64,000 nucleotides of DNA from Pelagibius litoralis. GTDB lineage: Bacteria; Pseudomonadota; Alphaproteobacteria; Kiloniellales; Kiloniellaceae. Location: positions 34,213-98,212 of the forward strand of contig NZ_JAAQPH010000022.1 of NCBI RefSeq assembly GCF_011683915.1, given 5' to 3'. Below the pieces are notes generated by a model that saw only the letters and a program-made list of their open reading frames with translations, was not told the DNA's origin and made no database searches. The translations under genes and the position numbers were made by a program. This document shows positions 1 to 8,394 of this stretch, piece by piece. Each line of letters opens with the position of its first letter. The stretch's first letter is position 1.

Positions 1-642
1 GGTGACCGCATAGCCGCGCTTCTCGGCTGCCGCGATCTCACCGAGCGCTTCCTTGCGGACGCGCGTCCATGCGGTCTTGGGATAGGTCTTGGCGATGCGC
101 TCCAGCAGCTTCTCGCGTTCAATCTTGGGCAGTGCCGCCAGATAGCAGCGCCCGATGCTGGTCTGCGCCATCGGCACGCGTGAGCCGACGCCGAGGCGGA
201 TCACCATCGAGGTCGGCGCGCGGCAGGCCTCGACATAGACCATATCCGTGCCGTCGGGCACCGCGAGGTAGATCGACGCGTCGGCATAGTCGGCCAGTTC
301 GCGCATCATCGACCGGGCCGTATCGCGAATCTCCATCTGCGCCAGCACATTGTAGCCGAGCGACAATACCCCCGGGCCGAGCTGGTACTTGCGCCGCTCT
401 GTGTCGTAGCGCAAGTAGCCCAGTTTAGTCAGCGTGAAAGTGATCCTGGTGACCGTCGCCTTGGGCAGGCCGACCGCTTTGGCGATCTCTGCATTGCCGA
501 GGGGGCGGTTGCCGGGCGGGAAGATTCGCAGCACCGAGAGTCCACGCTCCAGCGCGGTCATGAAGCGGTAGTCCTTTTCCTGCGCGGACTCGTCCTGCTG
601 GAGCTTGGACTTTTTTTGTGTTGGGGCGCTTGAAATTACCAT
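1..642 (-). CDS. IclR-family transcriptional regulator (3' end outside window)
   Basis: Reading the minus strand from an ATG at 642 gives 214 open codons that run off the window start. An N-terminal winged helix-turn-helix is visible at about residues 28-85 (ERGLSVLRIF, then LGNAEIAKAVGLPKATVTR). The first part of an IclR effector-binding domain follows (RDTARSMMRELADYADASIY, then GSRVPMAQTSIGRCYLAA). Family members bind small aromatic or organic-acid effectors and usually control a neighbouring catabolic operon, which would lie outside this window. The lysine/glutamine-rich leader before the HTH is common in this family. The effector cannot be told from the sequence. Confidence 0.85.
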   Translation of the reverse strand, partial: MVISSAPTQKKSKLQQDESAQEKDYRFMTALERGLSVLRIFPPGNRPLGNAEIAKAVGLPKATVTRITFTLTKLGYLRYDTERRKYQLGPGVLSLGYNVLAQMEIRDTARSMMRELADYADASIYLAVPDGTDMVYVEACRAPTSMVIRLGVGSRVPMAQTSIGRCYLAALPKIEREKLLERIAKTYPKTAWTRVRKEALGEIAAAEKRGYAVT

Positions 643-827
643 GAAGCGATCGCTTAGATTTCCTGTGGGGAGTATATCTTCTGCGGACCGCGAGGTCACG
701 GCCCGCTTTGTCGGCCGCCGAGGTTGTCCTGGCCGGCTTTCGCGGCTTTGCGGGTCTGCCGGAACGCCCATGGAGGTGGGAACGTCGCTACCCAGTTCCC
801 GGGGATCGGCCATGGAGATTGCCGCCT

Positions 828-1498
828 GGCGCTGTCAAAGAAATCTGAACCGACCTGCGAAGAACTCCGGTCTGAGGCGTTCAGGCCACCATCTGATGCC
901 ATTCGGCCAGGGCGGCGGAACGGTTCTGTTTGAAGATATCGCGGCGGTTTAGGTGGCGATCGAGATTAAAATGGTTGTGAATCGAGGCGTGAACGGAGGC
1001 GAACTTCTGCAGGGTCTTGATATCCCTGAATTTGGCCATCGCTCCTTCCCTCCTTCGGAACGGCTGGTGGGAGTTTTCCGCCCGGCTGTGGAGCCAGCGC
1101 CCGCAAATCTGGTCGGCGGAGTTGCCGATCACCTTCATTGCCGCCCGGTATGAACGAAGTAGGTCTGTTACGATCGACCGAGGCTGGCCGTAGCGTTTCA
1201 TTGCACGCTTCAGAAAATTGAGCGCCACCTTGCGATCTCGGTATTTCCTGATCGCGCTGGCAAACATCGGGCCGAACCGGTTCCACCAGAACCGCACCGT
1301 CTCGTGGCAGATGTCGATGCCGCGCTCGAACAATAGGTCTTCGACCTGCCACAACGACAGCGGATAACGAATGTACATCATCACCGCGAGCCGAATGACC
1401 TCGGGTGAACTGTTGAAACAACGTAAGGGATTTTCATCCGCAGAAACTATGGGCGGAACCTGTCGGCCTCAACCCGGTTTTCTCTGACACTGCTTTTG
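828..1498 (-). mobile_element. IS6-family insertion sequence, internally deleted
   Basis: The outer end at 828 starts GGCGCTGTCAAAGAAA. The opposite end near 1484-1497, read on the minus strand, starts AGCAGTGTCAGAGAAA. These are imperfect terminal inverted repeats (about 13 of 18 positions match) flanking a broken IS6 transposase. The element is about 670 bp, shorter than the roughly 800 bp expected, in line with the internal transposase deletion. It separates the IclR gene from the RidA fragment. No convincing target duplication was seen. Confidence 0.7.
881..1437 (-). pseudogene. IS6-family transposase, frameshifted and internally deleted
   Basis: The reading frame carries the N-terminal HTH part (SLWQVEDLLFERGIDICHET, VRFWWNRFGPMFA). 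It then jumps directly to the C-terminal half (DRKVALNFLKRAMKRYG, NHFNLDRHLN). Roughly 50 residues between them are missing, including the first catalytic Asp of the DDE triad. The likely original ATG at 1437 is one base out of frame with the rest; a lost A in the run after the ATG (MKNPL-type start) would explain this. The element cannot encode an active transposase. It is the same subfamily as the remnant at 8851-9314. Confidence 0.75.
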
Positions 1499-1600
1499 GA
1501 GATGCTTCTATTGACTCTTCGAGAGCTGAGTTCGGCGTGACCTGATCGAAGCCTCAACAAAGCGAATGCGAGATGCTCACCAAGATGAAAGGAGAAAAAT

Positions 1601-2077
1601 GTGAAGGAAAATCGATTGGTTATTGAACGGGTCCATGGACCGGCAAAGGGGCGTTGTCTCGCCACCTCATATGAAGGACTTGTATATGCGGTTGCGTATG
1701 ATCCTGTACCAACCCCTAATATTAAGGAACAAACAAAAAACGCACTTGATTTTCTCGATCAGAGACTGGCGGAGGCGGATAGTGATAAGAAAGCTATTCT
1801 TCAGGCAACGGTCTATCTGCATGATATGACTATGAAGGCCGAGATGGACGATGTTTGGTGTGACTGGATTGGGCCACGAGCGCTCGAGGCTCAGCCGTTG
1901 GCGCGGGCGCCCGAGCGAGACGCTCGAACTGCTCCTGGCCGAGAGCTTGAGCCGAGATCCCCTCTATCGGTTCCCCCGCACGCGCGGGGAAAGGCCCCGG
2001 GCCGGGCCGTCGGCGCCACCGCCAAACACGGTTCCCCCGCACGCGTGGGGATAGATCCTCAGCCGCCATCATATTGA
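1601..2077 (+). pseudogene. RidA/YjgF-family protein, C-terminally truncated
   Basis: Residues 1-92 (to about base 1876) resemble RidA-family enamine/imine deaminases: LVYAVAYDPVPTPNIKEQTK followed by LDQRLAEADSDKKAILQATV and DMTMKAEMDDVWCDWI. After that the homology stops and the frame runs through unrelated DNA and the CRISPR relic to a stop at 2077. The GTG start at 1601 has a clear ribosome-binding site (AAAGGAG at 1588-1594). About 35-40 C-terminal residues, including the conserved arginine and last active-site strands, are missing, so the product is probably inactive. A break or recombination at about 1876 joined it to the CRISPR-bearing DNA. Confidence 0.65.
1968..2057. CRISPR. Relic type I-E-like CRISPR: two repeats, one spacer
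   Basis: Two 29-bp repeats lie at 1968-1996 and 2029-2057. Both begin CGGTTCCCCCGCACGCG and differ at 4 of 29 positions. They are separated by exactly 32 bp (1997-2028), the normal spacer size of type I-E arrays. The inner palindrome CCCCCGCACGCGNGGGG is the usual I-E stem-loop. No further repeat occurs at the next 61-bp step on either side and no cas gene is in the window. It is therefore an isolated remnant, probably carried here by a rearrangement that also truncated ridA. Short ORFs across it are translation artefacts of the repeats. Confidence 0.75.
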
Positions 2078-2157
2078 GACAGTAAGAGAATGTTGGTTTC
2101 GGTGGTTGCAGGCCCCTGATCACATCCATATTTTTGTTCGGTAAAGGTGTTTGCGTG

Positions 2158-2278
2158 CCCCCGCAACCAATTCAAGCCAAAATAATCCAATGACATCAAA
2201 GACAAGCCAAGGCGGTCCAATGGGCCGGCTTTTTCGTTTTACGGAAGATCAATGACTTAAAGCGCCGGTTCAAATCAC
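2158..2278 (+). repeat. 121-bp direct repeat, copy A (att-like, tRNA-fMet 3'-end similarity)
   Basis: This stretch aligns without gaps to 62809-62929: 121 bp, about 96 identical (79%). It begins with TGCCCCCGCAACCA (2156-2169), the 3' end typical of bacterial initiator tRNA-fMet. It ends in GGTTCAAATCAC, which resembles a tRNA T-arm. No rest of a tRNA is upstream. Sequence ending in a tRNA 3' end and repeated in the same orientation is what integrase attachment sites look like, but no integrase gene is visible beside it. Confidence 0.65.
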
Positions 2279-2318
2279 ACTTGCAACATACTCAGGCCCA
2301 CTAGGCCGAACCTAACGT

Positions 2319-2510
2319 TTGTCAGAGCGTGCGATGGATGGCCGCTTAGCGCCCGCAGGGGCGCGCGAGGCGGGGATGTTGGACGATGCGCCACACTTGA
2401 CGCAGTACGTTGAAGAGATGCATGCTCGACCAAAAGGGCCACCGACGATCGAGGCAGCATTTGCGCAGCTGCACGAAGAGATTGCGCAGGCCGCCGCCAC
2501 AGAAGCTTGA
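2319..2510 (+). CDS. Small ORF, possible glutathione S-transferase C-terminal remnant
   Basis: A 63-codon frame with a TTG start (or ATG at 2334) encodes a hydrophilic, alanine-rich peptide. Its middle (DDAPHLTQYVEEMHARPKGP) faintly resembles the last helices of GST-family proteins. No ribosome-binding site stands out and the upstream part of a GST is absent. It could be a decayed gene end or a chance ORF. Function unknown. Confidence 0.25.
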   Translation: MSERAMDGRLAPAGAREAGMLDDAPHLTQYVEEMHARPKGPPTIEAAFAQLHEEIAQAAATEA

Positions 2511-2665
2511 AGCTTCCGCGACCTTGCTTTGAGCGCCCGCTTTCGCGTCCCGACCTTATTGACCGCTTTGATGCTGGGGCTTTCTCAATCCGGACCGACC
2601 GCTCCCGGCCCCCTTAGTATGACGCTCGCCGGATGGAATTCGTGCCCGATCCTGAGCCGGTTGAA

Positions 2666-3571
2666 TCAAATCCCGGCGGTGGCCTTCGCATAGCGTGCGG
2701 GCGGTTCGCCAACGTGACGGGCGAAGGCTGTACTAAAAGCGCTGGCAGAACCATAACCGATTCTGTCTGAGATCTCTGCAATCGCGTGGCGACCGGAGCG
2801 CAGCATATGCTTTGCGAGCGTCATCCGCCAGCTCAACAGATAGCCCATTGGCGCCGCTCCAACAATCCGGCTGAACCGTGTAAAGAAGGCGGAGCGCGAT
2901 AGCCCCGCCTCATTCGCGAGTTCGGGCACGCTCCACGCTTGTTGAGGTTCCGCATGGATCGCCCTTAACGCTGGGCCGATCCGCGCGTCGGCCAAGCCGC
3001 GCAGCAGGCCGGGAGACGCCTCCGACTGCGTGGACGATCGCAATGCCTCGATCAGCAAGACCTGCAAGAGGTGCTCAACCACGACATTTCGGGCTGGGCG
3101 ATCTGCGCGCGCTTCGTCTCGCACCAGTGCGGCCAATGTCGCGAGACGACCTACGCCGCGCACAACAACTCTGTCGGGCAAAAGCGACACTAACAGCTCG
3201 GCGTCCGGACTGGCAAAACTGCAATACCCGATAAGCTGTTGTACGTCCGCGGGTCCCTCGGGCGGCCCGATCCGGACGATGCCGTCGTCGCCGGGAATCG
3301 GGCGGCTCACCAGACCGGGCGACGGTGATGGATCGAGGCTGGAAAGCGTGAAGGGAGAGATCGCCGGGATAAGTACGAAATCACCGGTACTTAGCTCTAT
3401 GGGCGCTTTACCGTCGACCTTCAGACAGGCCCGCCCCGAGAGAAGCATGCAGTAAAACACTTCATTCACATCATCGCGGCGCACCCTGAACGGGCCAGAC
3501 GCCTCCACCAGTTTCGAAAAGGGCGCTTGCGGTTGCAAAAGGGATATGATCTCGGAGAGCGGATCAGCCAT
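2666..3571 (-). CDS. AraC-family transcriptional regulator with cupin-type sensor domain
   Basis: The 301-residue protein has an N-terminal AraC-binding/cupin-like domain at about 1-170 (EVFYCMLLSGRACLKVDGKA, STGDFVLIPA). A C-terminal double HTH lies at about 195-295 (WSVPELANEAGLSRSAFFTR, AEISDRIGYGSASAFSTAFA). The ATG at 3571 (MADPL) matches the usual start of such regulators; an in-frame upstream start at 3649 would reach close to the divergent gene. It is transcribed away from the SDR gene at 3667 across a 95-bp AT-rich gap, an arrangement typical of a regulator controlling its divergent neighbour. The effector is unknown. Confidence 0.85.
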   Translation of the reverse strand: MADPLSEIISLLQPQAPFSKLVEASGPFRVRRDDVNEVFYCMLLSGRACLKVDGKAPIELSTGDFVLIPAISPFTLSSLDPSPSPGLVSRPIPGDDGIVRIGPPEGPADVQQLIGYCSFASPDAELLVSLLPDRVVVRGVGRLATLAALVRDEARADRPARNVVVEHLLQVLLIEALRSSTQSEASPGLLRGLADARIGPALRAIHAEPQQAWSVPELANEAGLSRSAFFTRFSRIVGAAPMGYLLSWRMTLAKHMLRSGRHAIAEISDRIGYGSASAFSTAFARHVGEPPARYAKATAGI

Positions 3572-3666
3572 TTCGGACTTTCGATAATAAATTAAAGACA
3601 ATGCGTTATAGATAGTTCTTCTTCTCCTGTCAAAATGAGGAACACTCAATAGAAGGAGATATTGCT

Positions 3667-4416
3667 ATGAATACCGTCATGATAACCGGATGCTCCTCAG
3701 GCTTCGGGCTTGAGACCGCGCGCCATTTTCTCGATCGAGGCTGGTCCGTCGCCGCAACGATGCGCAAACCGGATGAGTCTCTCTTGCCCGCTTCGGAACG
3801 CTTGCACGTGCTCTCTTTGGACGTAACTGACCACGATAGCATCGCTCACGCGATCGAAGCGGCAGGCCCGATCGACGCGCTTGTCAACAATGCCGGCATT
3901 GGCTGGCTGTCCACTTTTGAAGGTACGTCTGAGGAAACTGTCCGCAGGATCTTCGAGACCAACACGTTTGGCAGTTTCGAGATGATCCGCGCCGTGTTGC
4001 CACAGATGCGCGCGAAGAGTGACGGTGTCATCGTCAATGTATCGTCGAGCGTGACCTTGGAAGCGCTCGCGTTGCTTCCCGTCTATACTGCCAGCAAGGC
4101 CGCCGTGAATGCCTATACCGAGTGTCTCGCGCTGGAGCTTGCGCCTTTGGGCATCCGAACGCGTCTGGTGCTGCCAGGCCAGGCTCCAGCAACGCGTTTC
4201 GGTAGCAATGCAATGGCATTGATGGGGCAAGCCGACGACACGCCGGAGGACTACAAACCCTTCGTCGCCCAGGTGATGAGCGCGTTCGGGGATACTGCGG
4301 CCCAGGAGCCGACAAAGCCCGCGGATGTCGTACAAGCCATTTGGCGCGCTGTAACGGATCCGAGCTGTCCGCTGCGACTGCCCGCCGGAGCTGACGCCGT
4401 AGCACTTGCGGCGTGA
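3667..4416 (+). CDS. SDR-family NAD(P)-dependent oxidoreductase
   Basis: This 249-residue classical short-chain dehydrogenase has the nucleotide-binding TGCSSGFG motif at residues 7-14, NNAG at about 77, and the catalytic Ser and YTASK (Tyr/Lys) near residues 136-152. It is preceded by AGAAGGAG at 3652-3659, a good ribosome-binding site for the ATG at 3667. It probably reduces a carbonyl or oxidises an alcohol of an unidentified small molecule in the cytoplasm. The divergent AraC-type regulator (2666-3571) is the likely controller. Confidence 0.85.
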   Translation: MNTVMITGCSSGFGLETARHFLDRGWSVAATMRKPDESLLPASERLHVLSLDVTDHDSIAHAIEAAGPIDALVNNAGIGWLSTFEGTSEETVRRIFETNTFGSFEMIRAVLPQMRAKSDGVIVNVSSSVTLEALALLPVYTASKAAVNAYTECLALELAPLGIRTRLVLPGQAPATRFGSNAMALMGQADDTPEDYKPFVAQVMSAFGDTAAQEPTKPADVVQAIWRAVTDPSCPLRLPAGADAVALAA

Positions 4417-4472
4417 CCGAGCTGCATAGGGAAGCATACGTCTCAGAGGAGCTACCAGCTTTGCCGGTATTC

Positions 4473-5123
4473 TCAGGGGCGTGAGCTTTCCGATTCGAAT
4501 GTCTGATCCGACGCAAGGCCTGCTGCGATGAACTGTGCGATCTTGTCAATCTCAGTTGAACTGACGGAACCGCCTGTGACAATGATCCGCCAATAGAGAA
4601 TGCTTGCGAGCGCATCATTGGCGAGGTCACGGTCTGTGTCTTTGGGCAACTCACCGCGGGTGATGGCACGATCGACGATCACTTTGCCGCGTTCGCGGCG
4701 CTCATATTGCAGCGTGCTTCGGATCTCAGCGCTAAGAGCGCTGGATCTCGCCATTTCAGCGTGAAGGTCGGGCAGAATTCGTCGGATCAACCGATGGCGC
4801 AGTGTCCGGCGTAAAGACAGAAGGATCAGCCGCAGATCCTCAATCAGCGTTCCACTGTCGGGAATTGGCGTGAGGTCCAAACCTACCGTTTTAATCAGCT
4901 GAATCGCCATCTCATGCTTGGACGACCAACGCCGGTAGAGCGCCGCCTTTCCAACCCCGGCTCGCTTCGCCACAGCTTCCAGACTGAGTGCGCCGTACCC
5001 TTTCTGTGCCCATTCCTCAAAGAAGGCACGGGTGAGTGCGTCGGTGACAGATTTGCGCATCACTGCTGCGCCGCTTGGCGAACGCTTGGCCGCAAAATTA
5101 TCGTCGATACTCTTGCGTTCCAT
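4473..5123 (-). CDS. TetR-family transcriptional repressor
   Basis: The 216-residue product has an N-terminal HTH at about residues 25-70 (LSLEAVAKRAGVGKAALYRR) and a helical C-terminal ligand domain of TetR_C type. The ATG at 5123 is chosen because an upstream in-frame start (5279) would extend across the operator and into the divergent gene. It lies divergent to the operon at 5182-7690. A perfect palindrome between the two starts is a likely operator, so this protein probably represses that operon and itself. Confidence 0.85.
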   Translation of the reverse strand: MERKSIDDNFAAKRSPSGAAVMRKSVTDALTRAFFEEWAQKGYGALSLEAVAKRAGVGKAALYRRWSSKHEMAIQLIKTVGLDLTPIPDSGTLIEDLRLILLSLRRTLRHRLIRRILPDLHAEMARSSALSAEIRSTLQYERRERGKVIVDRAITRGELPKDTDRDLANDALASILYWRIIVTGGSVSSTEIDKIAQFIAAGLASDQTFESESSRP

Positions 5124-5143
5124 CCAAATAATCCCTAAATGGT

Positions 5144-5156
5144 CGATACGGTATCG
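5144..5156. promoter_or_regulatory. Putative TetR operator palindrome
   Basis: CGATACGGTATCG is a perfect inverted repeat around a central G. It sits midway between the divergent starts at 5123 (TetR) and 5182 (NTF2-like gene). GGAACGATACCGTATCGACC-type palindromes are usual TetR-family targets. Confidence 0.55.
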
Positions 5157-5181
5157 TTCCGTCCAAAAAGGAGATTTGTCA

Positions 5182-5637
5182 ATGACTGTTGAACAAACCC
5201 GTTTTGAAGGCCTCACCGATATTCTGCGTGAGGGGCTGGGCCCCCGGATCGACCCGGACGCGGAAAGCTTCCTCGACATGTTCGCGGAGGATTGCGTGTT
5301 TGAGGCGCCTTACGCACCGCCAGGGTTTATCACCCGCATTGAGGGTCGCGATGCGTTGGAGCGCTATCTGATGGTCTTGCCCGATCTCATCCGCATCGAC
5401 GATTTCTTCGATCTGCGGGTCAGCGAAATGGCCGACCCCAACAAAGTTGTGTTGGAGTTTCGCGGCAGCGGTGAAGGGCGCACCGGCGCGCCCTACAATC
5501 AGAAGTGGATTTCCGTGATCGAGACGCGGGGCGGAAAGATCGTTCACTACGCCGACTATTGGGATCCTCGGATTACGCTCGCCGCGACCGGCGATGCGGT
5601 TCCGGAACCCGAAGGAGAGGGATTCACCCGTGCCTGA
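5182..5637 (+). CDS. NTF2/SnoaL-like protein
   Basis: This 151-residue cone-fold protein has the SnoaL-like pattern: a helical start, FLDMFAEDCVFEAPYAPP at about 33-50, a middle FDLRVSEMADPNKVVLEFRG and a C-terminal WISVIETRGGKIVHYADYWD. Members are isomerases, hydrolases or binding proteins for small hydrophobic molecules. The ATG at 5182 has AAAAGGAGAT (5166-5175) in front. It heads a TetR-regulated operon and overlaps the next gene by 8 bases. Confidence 0.8.
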   Translation: MTVEQTRFEGLTDILREGLGPRIDPDAESFLDMFAEDCVFEAPYAPPGFITRIEGRDALERYLMVLPDLIRIDDFFDLRVSEMADPNKVVLEFRGSGEGRTGAPYNQKWISVIETRGGKIVHYADYWDPRITLAATGDAVPEPEGEGFTRA

Positions 5638-6478
5638 TATCATCCTTGTCACTGGCGGCACCGGCACCACCGGACGCCGCGTGTCCGCGCAGCTTGCGGC
5701 GCGCGGTCTTCGATATCGGGCTGCAACACGCAACCCCAAAGCAGAACATGACATTCGATTTGATTGGACGGACGAAGCCAGCTGGGCGGCAGCGTTAGAG
5801 GGTGTTGCGAGCATCTATCTGGTCGCGCCGAGCGGCGTTGCCGAGCCGCTGCCCGCGATGATCCCGTTCATGGAACTGGCGATCAGCACCGGTGTGAAAC
5901 GCTTTGTGCTGCTTAGCGCATCCTCGTTGGAACCGGGTGGGCCGATGATGGGAATGGTGCATGCGTGGCTGCGCGATCACGCGCCGGAATGGGTGGTTCT
6001 GCGCCCGACCTGGTTCATGCAGAACTTTTCTGAGGGACAACTTCTTGCTCCCATCCGCGATGAGGGCGCGATCTATACAGCGACGGATAACGGTCGGATC
6101 GGGTTCATCGATGCCGAAGATATCGCTGCCGTCGCGGTGGAAGCGCTAAGCCAGACCGAGTTTGCGTCGGGCGACCTGATCCTGACTGGGCCTGCGGCGC
6201 TAAGTTATGACGATGTGGCAAACACATTGAGCGATGTCTTGGAGAACCCGATCACACATCATCACCTTAGCGAGGCGGAACTCGCGGCACGGCACATCGC
6301 GGCTGGTTTGCCGGAAGCCTATGCGACAACGCTTGCAGCAATGGACACGAATATCGCTGCGGGCTCTGAGGACCGCGTCACCGACGCAGTGGTGCGCATC
6401 GCCGGACGACCCGGACGCCCGCTGTCGGATTTCGTAACCGACAACAGATCTGTCTGGTGCACGAGCGTTGAGACCTGA
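5630..6478 (+). CDS. NmrA/SDR-a family NAD(P)-binding protein
   Basis: The 282-residue atypical SDR has a Rossmann motif TGGTGTTGRRV at residues 8-18 and the NmrA-like layout: RYRAATRNP, SIYLVAPSG, VKRFVLLSASS, and LRPTWFMQNFSEG in the substrate region. These proteins lack the classical Tyr-Lys pair and either act as quinone or redox reductases or sense NADP. The GTG at 5630 is chosen because GAAGGAGAGGG at 5611-5621 precedes it and it overlaps the upstream stop. It is probably translationally coupled to the NTF2-like gene. Confidence 0.8.
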   Translation: MPDIILVTGGTGTTGRRVSAQLAARGLRYRAATRNPKAEHDIRFDWTDEASWAAALEGVASIYLVAPSGVAEPLPAMIPFMELAISTGVKRFVLLSASSLEPGGPMMGMVHAWLRDHAPEWVVLRPTWFMQNFSEGQLLAPIRDEGAIYTATDNGRIGFIDAEDIAAVAVEALSQTEFASGDLILTGPAALSYDDVANTLSDVLENPITHHHLSEAELAARHIAAGLPEAYATTLAAMDTNIAAGSEDRVTDAVVRIAGRPGRPLSDFVTDNRSVWCTSVET

Positions 6479-6498
6479 ACGACCACAAGGAGCGAATT

Positions 6499-6918
6499 AT
6501 GACGGCGAATTGTCTGTGTGGCGCAGTAAGCATCACAATCGACGCCAAGCCCGAATTTATCCACGTTTGCAATTGCAGTCTTTGCCGAAAGTCCGGTGGA
6601 GCCTGGGGATACTTTCCATCGGCTATAGTGAAAACGACCGGAGACACGGTCTCTTTCCTGCGCCGCGATAAAGAGAATGCCGCCGCCGAACTTCAGTCCT
6701 GTACCCGCTGCGGAACCACGACGCATTGGACATTTTCAAAATCGTTCAGAGAACAGAATGAAGGGGTGGATCTGATGGGCGTGAACATGAGGATCTTCAA
6801 TCCCGATGATCTACAGGGCGTCGAGGTACGGTTTCCAGACGGCGCCGGTTGGTCTGGCGAAGGCCCGTTTGAATATAGACACAAAGCAATGACGATCAGC
6901 GATGGCTGGCCATGGTGA
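6499..6918 (+). CDS. GFA/CENP-V-fold zinc protein
   Basis: The 139-residue protein carries the paired zinc motifs of the glutathione-dependent formaldehyde-activating (GFA) fold: CLCGAV near residue 5, CNCSLCRKSGG near 25 and CTRCGTTTHW near 66. Members may bind glutathione adducts; most have no proven reaction. It follows the NmrA-like gene by 20 bases with a ribosome-binding site (AAGGAGCG at 6487-6494), so it belongs to the same operon. Confidence 0.8.
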   Translation: MTANCLCGAVSITIDAKPEFIHVCNCSLCRKSGGAWGYFPSAIVKTTGDTVSFLRRDKENAAAELQSCTRCGTTTHWTFSKSFREQNEGVDLMGVNMRIFNPDDLQGVEVRFPDGAGWSGEGPFEYRHKAMTISDGWPW

Positions 6919-6949
6919 TGCGGGGTCCGCACATTGAAGGAATACAAAC

Positions 6950-7690
6950 ATGAAAAATACAACAAACAAAACAGCGGTTGTCACGGGCGCCTCACGCGGG
7001 ATCGGCGCAGCCGTTGCCCGGCGCCTCGCAGCCGACGGGCTTAACGTTATTGTCAACTACGCGGGCGGCCAAGCCGCTGCCCAAGAGGTTGTTCAAGAGA
7101 TCGAGGCAGCGGGCGGAAGCGCCATTGCCGCACAAGCCGATGTCTCCGACGCAGCGGCGGTCAGGCGCATGTTCGCTTCCGCTGAATCGGCGTTCGGTGG
7201 TGTCGACGTCCTCGTCAATAATGCAGGTATCATGAAGCTGGCCTCCATAGCCGACAGTGACGATGCACTGTTTGACAGCCAAGTCGCGGTGAACCTGAAA
7301 GGCTCGTTCAATACGCTGCGTGAGGCGGCCAACCGGCTCCGAGACGGCGGCGCGATCGTCAATTTCTCCACAAGCGTCGTCGGATTGAATCTTGAAACCT
7401 ACGGTATTTATGCCGGTATCAAGGCCGCTATCGAGACCATGACGTCAATATTGGCCAAGGAATTGCGCGGCCGCGCCATAACCGTGAACGCGGTTGCCCC
7501 AGGGCCGACAGCAACAGAACTCTTCCTCGATGGAAAACCGCAGGAGGTTGTAGACCGGATGGCAAAAATGCCCCCGCTGGAGCGGTTGGGCACGCCCGCC
7601 GATATCGCAAATGTTGTGGCGTTTCTGGCGGGGCCGGACGGCAAGTGGGTTAACGGACAAACCCTGCGTGCGAATGGTGGCATTGTATAG
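6950..7690 (+). CDS. SDR-family oxidoreductase (FabG-like)
   Basis: This 246-residue classical SDR has TGASRGIGAAV at residues 13-23, NNAG at about 88, catalytic Ser in STSVVG, and YAGIKAA in place of the usual YxxxK context, with Tyr and Lys retained. The C-terminus (WVNGQTLRANGG) is that of FabG-like enzymes. It is the last gene of the TetR-controlled operon, 31 bases after GFA. The operon encodes two nucleotide-dependent reductases plus a GFA and an NTF2-like protein, suggesting detoxification or modification of a reactive carbonyl; the substrate is not evident. Confidence 0.85.
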   Translation: MKNTTNKTAVVTGASRGIGAAVARRLAADGLNVIVNYAGGQAAAQEVVQEIEAAGGSAIAAQADVSDAAAVRRMFASAESAFGGVDVLVNNAGIMKLASIADSDDALFDSQVAVNLKGSFNTLREAANRLRDGGAIVNFSTSVVGLNLETYGIYAGIKAAIETMTSILAKELRGRAITVNAVAPGPTATELFLDGKPQEVVDRMAKMPPLERLGTPADIANVVAFLAGPDGKWVNGQTLRANGGIV

Positions 7691-8210
7691 GGAGGGCCGC
7701 CTTGCAGGTAGACACAAGCGTCCTATTTTCGCCCAAGAATGGTCGCGGCACTGATGTCCGCTTCTGGATCGGATGCAAAACGGCAGCTCTCCAAGTTACT
7801 GGGATCAAGAATGGACCTTCCGCTATCGGCTCCCAGGCTGTCTGCAGCAATGACGTAGACTGGCCCGAGAACTACATTGAGGCGCGCATCGGGGCTATCG
7901 GCAGGGGCACTCGCAAAAGCGGTTCGAGGAGCCGCAGCTTCTCGGCGGGGATGTCGACTACGAATTCTGGCTAGCGATCTGGGACTGATGCTCTCATACC
8001 GCTGACCAAACCATAGCGGCGACGATACAAAACCCTGGACTGTATCTCACGATGTGCGAGCTTTTGTATCCTTACAATCAAACCAACTCTGACGCCTCCG
8101 CCAAAGATCTATTGTCAATTGGCTAGGGGCGGAACATAATCGAAATTCAGTGATGACTGGACCTAATTGGCGCTCTATGCCGCTGATTGGAAAAGGTATT
8201 GCTGACCACG
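7691..8210. other. Intergenic stretch without recognisable gene
   Basis: No frame in these 520 bases looks like a known protein. A 90-codon plus-strand frame from 7702 lacks a ribosome-binding site and coding character. The stretch leads into the tRNA-fragment cluster and probably consists of decayed accessory DNA. Confidence 0.4.
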
Positions 8211-8240
8211 TGGGTTGCGGGCCCGGGATTTGAACCCCCA
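8211..8240 (-). pseudogene. tRNA T-arm/acceptor-like fragment
   Basis: On the minus strand the sequence reads GGGGGTTCAAATCCCGGGCC then CGCAACCCA: a T-arm (GGTTCAAATC) followed by a tRNA 3' acceptor-like end. The anticodon and D arms are absent, so it is not a working tRNA. It lies near two other tRNA 3' pieces (8628 and 8794). Confidence 0.5.
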
Positions 8241-8394
8241 TCCCGGTGGCCCCTATGCCGCTCTCCATACGGAGCTTCGCTGAGCGTGGTCGTTTCCCCG
8301 CGGCGGGGGCGTCCGTATCTGCTGCGCTGTTCGATACGATTGGTCTGCCACTGCTGAACGCTTCCGGCAGCGTGGCGACCCTCGCCCCAGCCTC

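Noticed and set aside
1851..2054. Small plus-strand ORF with PRTRGER-type peptide
   Set aside because: The peptide is a translation of the CRISPR repeats, a frequent annotation artefact.
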